From the NCBI GenBank assembly GCA_949358305.1, contig OX442317.1, positions 4,034,186 through 4,098,185 of the forward strand: a DNA stretch of 64,000 bases, read 5' to 3'. The position numbers and the translations under genes were made by a program. The notes beneath the pieces were generated by a model that saw nothing but the letters and a program-made list of their open reading frames with translations, had not been told where the DNA came from and ran no database searches. Origin of the DNA: Strigamia acuminata (lineage: Eukaryota > Arthropoda > Chilopoda > Geophilomorpha > Linotaeniidae). Shown here piece after piece: positions 23,894 through 34,800 of the stretch (its first letter is position 1; each line of letters begins with the position of its first letter).

Positions 23894-26800
23894 ATGCCTG
23901 ATATCATATTTGTAAGCTCAAACTTTCCGTTTGTAATTTTTTAAATGAAAACATTGCGTTTCTTTAGAACGAGGAAGATCTTCCGTACGAAGAAGAAATT
24001 CTCCGTAACCCGTATTCAATCAAACATTGGCTGCGTTACATTCTATACAAAAAAGAGGCAAGCAACGAAGTGGTCAATTTGATCTACGAAAGGGCACTGA
24101 GGGAATTGCCGGGCAGTTACAAACTGTGGTATAATTATCTTAAACTCAGGAGGAAACAGGTGTACGGTAAATGTATCACCGACCCGGCCTACGAGGATGT
24201 AAAAAACGCTTTCGAACGATCGTTGGTGTTTATGCATAAAGTATATTAATTGTTACAGTGTAATTATTTTTATGTAAAATGATCAATTTTTTTGTTCGGC
24301 AGATGCCCAGAATCTGGTTGGATTATTGTCAGTTCTTGGTGGACCAGAAGAAAATTACACGCACTCGTCACGCGTTCGATCAGGCTCTAAGAGCGCTTCC
24401 AGTTACTCAACATCGACGCATTTGGCCGTCGTATTTACAGTTTATCAAGTCGTATCCCATCCCTGAGACGGCTATTCGAATTTACCGCCGGTATTTAAAG
24501 GTAGTTGAAAAAGATGTTTTTTTTTCCATTTTTTGTTTTAAAAAAATGGATTTTTTTCCATTTTCTGTTGAAAAATGGATTTTTCTCCATTTTTTCTCAT
24601 TTTCTGTTGAAAAAAATGGATTTTTCTCCATTTTTTCTCATTTTCTGTTGAAAAAAAGGATTTTTCTCCATTTTTTCTCATTTTCTGTTGAAAAAAAGAA
24701 TTTTTCTCCATTTTTTCTCATTTTCTGTTGAAAAAAATGGATTTTTTTCCATTTTCTGTTGAAAAAATGGATTTTTTTCCATTTTCTGTTGAAAAAATGG
24801 ATTTTTCTCCATTTTTTCTCATTTTCTGTTGAAAAAAATGGATTTTCTCCATTTTTTCTCATTTTTGTCATTCAAATGTTGCAGTTGTGTCCAGAAAACG
24901 CGGAAGAATACATCGATTATTTAAAATCCATCGGGAGATTGGACGAAGCCGCTATCAGACTAGGCGCAATCGTTAATAAGGACAATTTCGTATCGAAGGA
25001 AGGCAAATCGAATCATCAAGTAAAAACTTATTGAATAGAAATCAATTTAATTGTTTAATGGTTTGTTATTTGAAGTTGTGGAACGAACTGTGCGATTTAA
25101 CGTCGAAAAATCCCGACCACGTCAAGTCGTTGAAAGTTGACGCGATCATCAGAGGTGGGCTCGAAAGGTACACGGAACAACTCGGCCAATTATGGAATTC
25201 TCTCGCCGATTATTACATTCGAAGTGGCTTATTCGAAAGAGTAAACGAGTTTATTCTATTTCTTTTGTAATTTTAATTTTAATTTCTTTGTTTGAATGTG
25301 TAGGCTCGTGACATATACGAAGAAGCGATTCAAACCGTCACGACCGTGCGAGATTTCAGCCAAGTGTTTGATGCGTACGCGCAATTTGAAGAAAGCATGA
25401 TCAGTGCTAAAATGGAGGCGTCGACGGGCCAGGAGGAAGAGAATATCGACATCGATTTACGGCTCGCTCGCTTTGAAGCGTTAATGGATCGCCGGCCGTT
25501 GCTTTTAAACAGCGTTTTGTTGCGACAGAATCCCCATAACGTCCACGAATGGCATAAACGAGTTAAATTATTCGAAGGAAAACCGTGCGAAGTAAAGAAA
25601 AAAGTATTATTTTTTTTTTAATAAACCGTATTAAATTTATTTGTATTTTATTTTAAAGATTATTAACACGTACACTGAAGCCGTTCAAACCGTAGATCCA
25701 AAATTAGCGACGGGAAAGCTGAACAGCTTGTGGATTTCATTCGCGAAGTTCTACGACGAGAATGGACAGATAGAGGACGTAATGAAGTTGATTGTGCAAT
25801 TTGTTTGTGTAATTTATTAATTTTTGTTGTTTTAAATTTTCTAGGCTCGAATTATATTCGAAAAAGCCGTTCAAGTGTCTTGAATTGATTTAATTTTTTT
25901 ATTTTACAATCGTTTCGAAATTTAGATTTTTATCTTCTGTACGCGAAATTGGAGGAAGAACACGGTTTGACTCGACACGCAATGGCCGTTTACGACCGCG
26001 CCACGAAAGCCGTGCTGCCCGATGAGATGTTCGAGGTATTAATTCGCAAATTCCGGGATGAATTAAATTTAATTTAATTTAATTTCGTTGCAGATGTTTA
26101 ACATTTATATCAAAAAGGCCGCCGAAATCTACGGAATCGCCTACACGAGAGCAATTTACGAAAAAGCCATCGAAATGCTCCCGGACGAACACGCTCGAGC
26201 CATGTGTTTGAAGTTTGCGGATTTGGAGAGGAAATTGGGAGAAGTGGATCGTGCGCGGGCAATATACGCGCATTGTTCGCAAATATGTGATCCGAGGGTA
26301 ACTTTTTATTCACTTTTGCGGCGTTTAATTGCAACTTTTAGCTGACTTTTGTGTTTTTCTATTTTCCAGACGACGAGCGAGTTTTGGCAGACGTGGAAAG
26401 AATTCGAAATTCGACACGGGAACGAAGACACCATGAGAGAAATGCTGCGAATCAAACGCAGCGTCCAGGCCACCTACAACACGCAAGTGAACTTCATGAG
26501 CGCGCAAATGCTGGCCGCGTCCTCGCAAACCACGGGAACCGTTTCGGACTTGGCGCCGGGTATGAAGGACGACATGAGGTTGTTGGAAGCTAAAGTTGCT
26601 CATCTGAGCAACGAAGCGAAGGGCGACGTCGCGAAAACGGCCAAAGAAGTGTCGTTCGTTCGTGGATCCACTCAACTCGAGGACGACAAGTTGGCCGAAA
26701 TGAGTCGCGCCGCGAATCCGGACGAGATAGTCATCGAGGAAGACGGAGAGACGGACGAGGAGCAAACCGTAGAAGGTAAACGACTAAAAACCAAACATTC

Positions 26801-26903
26801 CAAAACGAATTTTTCATCCATTTATTTAATCTTTGCAGAAGTAAACATCGAGCAGCAAGAAATTCCCAACGAAGTGTTCGGCGGATTGAAAAAAGACGAT
26901 TAA
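23894..26903 (+). CDS. XAB2: XAB2/SYF1 pre-mRNA splicing factor, with internal deletion
   Basis: XAB2 (Syf1) is a HAT-repeat scaffold of the intron-binding spliceosomal complex and also acts in transcription-coupled DNA repair. Exons are about 23894-23911, 23968-24240, 24303-24500, 24885-25019, 25076-25240, 25304-25591, 25659-25778, 25845-25874, 25926-26035, 26094-26297, 26370-26775 and 26839-26903. The start gives [16 protein letters not shown], as in the family, and the end gives [10 protein letters not shown]. All introns up to exon 8 are phase 0. Exon 8 ends in FEKAVQ, and the next exon begins at [12 protein letters not shown], leaving out about 170 residues of the central HAT repeats known from human XAB2. 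The acceptor phase is also incompatible with the preceding donor, and read-through meets TGA at 25881. The copy is therefore broken in the middle, by a real deletion or an assembly error. It is tail-to-tail with SNAPC4, 91 bp apart. Confidence 0.95.
24525..24865. repeat. Hairpin-forming minisatellite in XAB2 intron 3
   Basis: Units of about 25-45 bp of the form TTTTCTGTTGAAAAAAATGG followed by ATTTTTCTCC repeat roughly eight times. Each unit contains AAAATGGA and TCCATTTT around a short T-rich centre, so each can fold on itself. The array accounts for most of the intron, which is the longest in the gene. Confidence 0.88.
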
Positions 26904-26994
26904 ATGCCTCGTTTCGCTCGCTTAGTCACCTTTTATATGTTAATTGCAATACAAAAAGCCTGAGTATTAAATAAATAAGCGAAATTGCAAACAT

Positions 26995-29900
26995 TCAATT
27001 TGCTGGCGTCGTTTTTGTCGATCTGATTCGATCGCTTCTTCTGGAAACTGGGTAAACTTTCATTTTCGCTCCAGTCGGTCTTCCCCGCCCTTTTCTCTTC
27101 GTCGTGGCGACATTTTCCGCCGCGCTTTCTTCAACTTTAACCGTCTCGACCACACGTATTTCCTCAAGCGCCGTCGTCGCCGCTGTCTCCTCCGTCGCGC
27201 CATTTTCCGAAACATTTTCTCCAACCACAACATCCTTTTTCACGCGTGTAGAATTTGCACCGACCACCCACGGCTTCTTGGCCTTCCTCATGCGCAATTT
27301 TCTATACTTTTTTCTATAAAAGAAAATAAAAATTAAATAAAAATTTTTTTAAAAAAAACCAAAAAATAATCCACTACTTTATAGGTATTAACGGCACTTC
27401 CTTTTCCTTTTTTATCTCGATCATCGGCACCTTGGTCATCAAAGCCGGCATGAAAAATAAAGTTACGAATCGCCTGGCCAACAGCCGCCATTTTTCCGCT
27501 TGATCATCATCCACGGAAGTGATCGGCTCGAGCGGACGATCGACAGTGTTTGGAATTTCGCTCAAACGTTTGCGCACGAGCGAATAAAACCTCATTGCAC
27601 GAAAAGTGGACGCACAAGGTGCCAACAGCGTCAACCGTTCGATCGCGAATTCGTTTTTCACCAGCGAACTGACTTGTTTCGCCGTCCTTTTGTCGCTCAA
27701 CGACTCTATAATGCGGCATCTTTCGGCGGTGGAGTCGCATTCGGAAACTTCAAACTCTTCTAAAAGAAAATCAAAGAAAATCAAAGAAATAATTAAAAAA
27801 TTAAAAATAAAAAATTAATTTTTCGTTTCGTCACTTTTTATAAACGGTCTTCCGTATTTTACGTGATGAGTTGTCAGCATAAAATACTCGATAAACGCTC
27901 TATCTTCGCAGCCAAACGTTTCTTCCATTCTTATCGGCATTGGTCGTTTTTTCTGAGATCGTTTTTTCCCCAACTCGTGTTCCAACTTCTTGAGAAATTT
28001 ATCCAAGATGGGATTGTTGTCGTTCGTCGGGCTCTACATTTCATTTCAAATCAATTTTTCAACCAAAATAAATTTAAAAAACAAACAAACAAACAAACAA
28101 ACTCGGGCTTACTTTCTCCAAACTTTCCACCACTTTCGCGTAGATCATGTCCCGATATTTGTTCGTCTGTCGGAAGAGCGTTTTGGGTCGTTCAATTTCA
28201 CAAAACGACTCGTTGTCGCACTTCTTTCTGAAGTCCATCAGAATTCCGTATCGTCTCGCCACCATTTGCGCAGTTCTCCCAGGAAAATGCGTCACAACTT
28301 CGCACCACCTAGCTACGGAATAAAAACAAATCAAAAATCAACAAAATCAGAAAAATCCCAAAATCAAAAAAACCCAAAATCAAAAAATCCCAAAATCAAA
28401 AAATCCCAAAATCAAAAAATCCCAAAATCAAAAAATCCCAAAATCAAAAAATCCCAAAATCAAAAAATCCCAAAATCAAAAAATCCCAAAATCCCAAAAT
28501 TAAAAAATCCCAAAATCAAAAAATCAAAATAAATCAGAAAAACAAAAAAAAATAGAAATAAAAATCAGAAAAATCAAAAAACTCAGAAAAAAAAATCAGA
28601 AAAATCCAGAAATTCCAAAAATCCAAACTTTTTACTAATAAAAACTTACGTTCGATGGAGTCGGACATTATTTTAATCAAACGATTATCCTCCGCTGCAC
28701 TCCACGACGAATTCGAAATCGTCATTCTCAAACTATTCTGGTATCTATCTCGAACTTGCCCATTCGTTCTTCCGGGTATCAATGTGGAAATTTTGGCAAA
28801 ATTTTCACCATATCTCATCACGCCGGCCACGAGACACTAAAAAATTCAAAATTTTGTTTGAATAAATCAATAAAATCAGTAAAATCAATAAAATCAATAA
28901 AAAACACTCGTAAAATCAAATTAGTCACCGTGTCTTCGGTCTCCGTCCATTTGCCACGTTTTATCCCTGGATCCAAAAAGTATTTCCACCGTCGATAAAC
29001 TTCTTGATTCATTCTTTCGCAGTAATAAGCGACCTGATGCCACGGAATATAATTCCCAATCCGGCATTCCTCGACTACCATTCGCAGTGTTTGGTCGTTC
29101 TCGGCCGTCCACGTCCTAAAAAACAAATAATTCATTTCTAAATCCAATTAAATCGATTCATCCGTTACCTATCGGTGGTTTCCTTGCTAAACTTCAGCTT
29201 GTAACGTTCGAAACATTGCAACGCGGTGCGTTTTGTACCCAAATTCGACGCCACCACGTCCCAATTATCGCAACTCTCTTTAATTAATCGTTCGAGTGAT
29301 TCGTCTTCGTTAGCCGTCCATTTTTTCGTGTTTACGTGCGGACTGACGTGATTCTTCCACATCAATTTGCACTGGAATGGCGACCGTCGTCCCTCGAACT
29401 AAAAAAAAAATATATACATATACAAAAAAATTATTTATTTTATTATTTTTAAACAAAAAACTACAAACCGTGACGTTTGAAATTGTCATCCAATCGTATT
29501 CTTTCGATTGATCACTAAATAAACGCTCGTCGTCCATGGACCTTTATCAAAATACAAAAAAAAAAATCAAAATTAATTTTTTTAAATAAAAAAAAATTAA
29601 AATTAAAACAAACTTAATATTGTCGATGGTTTTATCACATTCTTCACTCTTTTCCGAAACTCCAATTTTATTAGCTGCAGGATCATTGAGTTTCTCAAGT
29701 AAAGCTTCTTTCCTTATCAAATGCGGCTCCAAAAACGACTGCATAGCATTCGCCGCAACTGCCGCTCTCAAAGTCTCTTTTTCATCCGTCGTCCCTTAAA
29801 AAAATAAAAAATAAATCAATAAAATCACCAAAAAACACAAATTCTATCGTTTTTCTTACAAATTCGTGGCGCTTTTGCGTACGGATCGATGAATGTCGAC

Positions 29901-30334
29901 GCCGCCCTGAGTTTAGCATCTTCGTTCGGCTTCTGAACGAATCCCACCCGATTTCTGAAGTAAGGTTTGCGAAAAATTGCCAGCCATTTCCATTTCCTGC
30001 ATTTAAAAAGGTCCAGAACGTTTCTCTGAGCTTTCGTTACGTAACATCCTTCGCGAATCAGCTCTTGTTGTTGTAAATTCTCCTCCAGGATTATTTCCAA
30101 TCTCTGGATGGTGTGACTTATAAATTCCTGGTACACTTTATTGAGCAACAAACACTTTTCTTGGCCGGTTTTCATCGCCAGGATTCCGTCGACGGTTATG
30201 GCGCCCGTTTCCTCCTCCTCGAAATCTGGAAATTTTTCATTAATTTATTACTTAAAACTGTCGCGGAAAACCACAAACTCACCTTTATCAGTCGTGTTCG
30301 ACGCTCCTTCGGCGTTCATTATGGTGTCTGCCAT
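26995..30334 (-). CDS. SNAPC4: SNAPC4 (SNAP190) snRNA-activating complex subunit with Myb repeats
   Basis: SNAPC4 is the large DNA-binding subunit of the SNAP complex, which recruits Pol II and Pol III to snRNA promoters. Eleven exons on the minus strand, about 30334-30283, 30225-29860, 29794-29614, 29541-29469, 29398-29169, 29115-28929, 28836-28650, 28312-28113, 28033-27835, 27759-27378 and 27313-26995, join in phase to roughly 790 residues. Exon 2 holds the conserved CLLLNKVYQEF and KPYFRNRVG region. Exons 4-8 encode the half-plus-four Myb repeats with tryptophans in KWTANEDE, TWTAEND, KWTETEDT and SWSAAED contexts. The product is about half the length of human SNAPC4 and ends in a basic tail with an AT-hook-like KRKGRGRP. 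Assignment of the last exon depends on a GTAGTG donor overlapping an in-frame TAG. It diverges from MED18 over 309 bp. Confidence 0.93.
28325..28620. repeat. 16-bp minisatellite in SNAPC4 intron 7
   Basis: The unit CCCAAAATCAAAAAAT repeats about eleven times between 28,350 and 28,530, flanked by looser A-rich AATCAG units. It lies between the exons for the third and fourth full Myb repeats and produces a spurious plus-strand lysine and asparagine-rich frame. Confidence 0.88.
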
Positions 30335-30643
30335 AATAGTTGCTCGAAAATGTCACGGAGCTACGATAAAAAGTCGAATAAACACACGATTTACAAACGT
30401 TTTAGCGCGCCACTCTCTTTTGAGTTGCAGAAAGACGCCGCTAGACGTCCGTGGTTGGATAATTATTTTTAATTTAAAATACAATAAATAAAAGTTTTTG
30501 TTTCAATAAAAAAAATTTGTAATATTAATTTAATTTAATAAAGAACAATTTATGTGTAAAATAAAAAAAAATACAATGAAAATACACAGAGAGTCGGTCG
30601 AAGTGTAGCCAAGCGCCATGCTGACAGCTTAGCAACAACAAGG
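30335..30643. promoter_or_regulatory. Divergent promoter shared by SNAPC4 and MED18
   Basis: Only 309 bp separate the two start codons, which point away from each other. The side nearest SNAPC4 is GC-richer; the middle is A/T-rich without a clear TATA box on either strand. The inference is a bidirectional promoter for two general transcription genes; no experimental mark is visible in the sequence. Confidence 0.6.
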
Positions 30644-31610
30644 ATGGACATTTTATTTACAGCTAAATCTAGTAATATTATTCCAAATCAAGAATATCTT
30701 CTGCAGGGAAGCATAATCGATCCATCTTGCGAAATTCTACTTCACAGACTGAGAGGACTGTGCGATAATGTCGATTCCGGCACCGAAACTTTCAACGACC
30801 ACGAAATGATATTTCAAATTCGTAAGAAAAAATTGAAAAAAAAAATATTAAAAAACTAAAATTTTTGACTTTAAATCCATTTTTAATCAGGCGGAGCCAA
30901 TATGACCACACCAATTGTATTCCGCGCCCGGCGCGCTCTCGATCATCCGGATGCTCCTTGGCATTTACGTTACGTTGGCCAACCCGAGATCGGAGATAAA
31001 AACCGACCGACTTTGGTCCGAAGTTACATCGACGTTTCTACATCAAATAATTTAGTCCAATTTCTCAACGAAATGGGATTTCGGTTGGCAAATTTAAGAA
31101 TTTCATTTATATTTATTTATTTATTTATTATTATTATTTTTTTTAGGTTGGATCACGAATTTATTCTAAAAGGTTATATGTTTCATAAAGGAAGAATGAA
31201 AATCACCGTTTCTAAAGTGTTTTTGGTAAATTCGTCACATCCGGGTTCTTTGAAATGGAAATACAACTCGTTTTTAAACTTGTAGATGCCGCAAACTGGA
31301 AATATTAGCAACTTGGAACCTCTTTCTGACTCTTATTTAGTCGAACTTAGTGTGGTAGCACCGACTGGTCAGGTGCTGAAAATCTCAACATTTTTCGTTC
31401 GATTTTTAATTTAAAAAAATAAAATGTATTTTTATTTTTCTTATAGGACCAGTTAGCGGAAGACATGAAAATGTTTGCCGAACAATTACGACCGTATCCT
31501 TCATATAAATCTTTAAAAAATCTCTTCTTAAGCTTGTTTTTTTTCCTTGACGATTACGCAGATTAGTCCAGCTCGATAAAATCGACCATCGAAGATTACA
31601 CCACGTTTAA
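30644..31610 (+). CDS. MED18: Mediator complex subunit 18
   Basis: MED18 is a head-module subunit of Mediator, linking activators to RNA polymerase II. Six exons (about 30644-30821, 30891-31083, 31147-31225, 31286-31372, 31447-31493, 31562-31610) join in phase to 210 residues, close to the human 208. Conserved stretches run in order: EYLLQGSIIDPS, LLHRLRGLCDN, ARRALDHPDAPWHLRYVGQP, LNEMGFRLDHEF, SYLVELSVVAPTGQD, and the end LVQLDKIDHRRL. The ATG follows a short leader and is the first in frame. AATAAA lies about 45 bp after the stop. SCAPER starts 268 bp downstream on the same strand. I see no defect. Confidence 0.97.
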
Positions 31611-31878
31611 TTTTGTACATAAAAATAAAAATCATCATTCCATGTAAAAAGAATTAAATAAAATAAACATTTCATCAATTTATCTCGGGTTTTAGTTATT
31701 TCCACCAACCTGCCACCTCTCGTTAAACTTTAGAAATTTCCTAGCACGATTTATTCCACCAATAAACAAAGTTTTAGCCGCAGAACAAATCTCAATGCAG
31801 CGAGCATAAGTGGCATTTTAATCCCCGAGAAATGGAGACAACTATAAACACAGTTTCCCGCACGAATACCAACAGTCG

Positions 31879-34800
31879 ATGCAAAACGACGAAATGGACG
31901 AAGTGAGGAAACTAGTACGGGAAGAAGGAAGGTCGGCGAGGAATTTACTGACATACAACGTTCCGCTCGAAAACTCGCAAACAGAACATCAACACGATGA
32001 CAGTAAATTGCCATTCGATCATTGAATTAAAGCGCAAAACTTAATCAATCGATTTCTTCCACCGCAAACAGGCAAATTGAAGAGAAACGTGCTGAGCAAA
32101 CGCGCGGATAAATGCCCCACGCTGCGCAAAATGAGGATCAGATCGGCATCCGCGGGCAGAAATCCCAAATCGGAATTACACGCTCGACACTGGGCTTTTC
32201 TCTTTGAAAACTTACAACGAGCCGTGGACGAAATATACAACACGTGCGAGACTGACGAGAGTATAATGGAATGCAAAGCAAGTTGTGGAAATTTAATTTT
32301 TCAATTTTTTTTTCAATTTTTCAATTTTTTTTTCAATTTTTTCAATTTTTTTTTTAATTTATTCAATTTTTTTTCAATTTTTTCAATTTTTTTTTCATTT
32401 TATTCAATTTTTTCGATTTTTTTTTAATTTTTTCGATTTTTTTTCAATTTTTTCAATTTTTTTTTCAATTTTTTCAATTTTTTCAATTTTTTTTCAATTT
32501 TTAAAATTTAAAATTTTTTTTTTGGATTTGTAGGAAGTTATTTTGATTTTGGACAATTTCACCAAGGAATTCAACGCTTTGATTGACTGGATTAACGTGA
32601 AACGCGACTACGAGAAATCGTCGGTGATGCGCCAAAGACCGCCATTCTTAGCGTGGGAAATCCGAAAATCGTCGCCGATAAAACACAAAGAGAAACAAAG
32701 TTTAAACTTAACCTCAGCTCGTGCTTTGACTTTTGATTACGAAAGGGACAGTCGAAAGACGGCCACAGTCGCCACGCAAGTAAATCAAACGGAAATCTCG
32801 AGTTCAGCGAAAAACACATCAAATTCGGATGCGAAAATCGAGAAAAAAATCGTTTCGACCGTTCCCGATTCGAAAATCCGCGAAAAAATTGAAGAAATCA
32901 AAATAAATTGCGAGACGAACGTGGAGAAGAAAGTGGCGGTCGTTAAAAGCTGGGCGGATAAAGTAAAAGGCGAAGAAATGGTGTTGGAAGAGAAAGAAAA
33001 TCAGGAGGACAGCGAGGGCTGGGAGATTGTGCAGCGGAGTAAATTCAGAGTCAGGAATTCGCCGCCCCAAAAGGTGGTTAATAGATTGGTGAACGACGCG
33101 AAGGAAAAGAGGAAAAAGGACCGGGCAGGTTCGGTGCCGTTGGAAAATAAGAAAAATTGCAAAAGCGCCAATTTGCATCAGTGCAAGGAGAACGAAGAAA
33201 GCACCGTGAGATCTTTGCCGTCGCTGCACTTGTTGGAAGATGTAAATAAATAAGAATTTATTAATTAATTTATTTATTTATTTATTTTTTTTATTTTGAT
33301 TTAGGAGAATTTGGAATTGGAGGAAAAACAGATGAAACACGTCAAGTACAACGAGGATGAATCGAGCCCGCTCGATGATGTAATTTGATTTGGAGAGTTT
33401 GATGAGAAAACGAGTGGAAAAGGGCGAGAAAATGTTAAATTTTTGTTTTTGTTTACGTAGGAATTGCAGTCAGTTATTCAGGAAGAAAACGATCTAAACA
33501 AACAAATAGAAGAAGCTCAAAAATTAGACGAGGATAAACCGAATCCTCACGATTTTGATTTGCATTTCTTTCATTCGCAAAGTAATTTTCTGCATTTTCA
33601 TGTATTTTTACCTATTTTCATCACATTTTTTTACGTAATTTCATTTATTTTTACGTATTTTCACGTATTTTCTTGAATTTTTACGTATTTTTACGTATTT
33701 TCTTGAATTTTTACGTATTTTCACGTATTTTCTTGAATTTGTACGTTATTTTCTTGAAATTTTACGTTATTTTCTTGAATTTTCATGTATTTTCATGTAT
33801 TTTCGCGTATTTTTTAATTTTTACGTATTTTCATGTATTTTTAATGAACTTTTTATGTTTTATTTTTAGGTGAAGAAAGACTCGGACCGCAGATAAACCA
33901 AATGACGTGGGGCGACCGAATGGACGAAATCGAAGCGGATCTTCGCCGACCTGGCCTCGCTTTGCAATTGCACGAGAAATTGTCTTCGCCGTCTCGGAAA
34001 AGGCGAGAAAAAATAAAATACATTTAAAAAAAAAGATTATTTAATTTTTATCCGATTAATTCGTAGGTCTTTGACCGAGTCGATTAGACGCCAGGAAGAA
34101 AAACAAGCCAAGGCGCAGGAGCAGAGAGAGAGATTGCTCGAAAACAAGGCGCAGAAGCTGCGCGATTTGGCCAAGAAAGTGGAAGAAGTGCGCGGTTGGA
34201 AGGAAGAACTGCTGATGAAAAAGCGGGACATGATGGAAAAGAAATTGCAAAACGCCGAGGAGAAGCGGAAAATGCAGTTGCAGAAAATCAAGAAAAAGGC
34301 GCACGACGAAGAGGAGAAAGTGAACGAAATTGCGTTCATCAACACGTTAGAGGCGCAGAATAAACGCCACGACGTCATGTCGAGGATCCAGGGTCACGAA
34401 GCTCGCATGCAAGATCTACATGTAATCAATTTCCAATGTGTTTGACGATGATGTAATGTATTTTTTTATGGAATTAAGGGAGAGAGACAACGAAGACAGG
34501 AGGAAAAGGCAGCTAAAGAGGCGGCAGCTGAAGTAAATATTTCGAAAATAATTTTTATTTTTTTATTTATTTTTGGCGATTAAATTAGGAAAGAAGACGC
34601 GCTTTGGAAGCAGAGAGACAAGCGAGGTTGGCGGATATGCAAGAAAGGAGGAGGAGAAAGCAAGATAAGATAGATAAACAACAACAGGAGAAGGAAAAGG
34701 AGCGGCAAGAGCAGGCGAGAGAAAAAGCTCGGTACGGCGAGGGTTTTTAGGACTTGTTTAATTATTTTGTATGTTTTGTTAATTTATTTTTTATTTTTTT

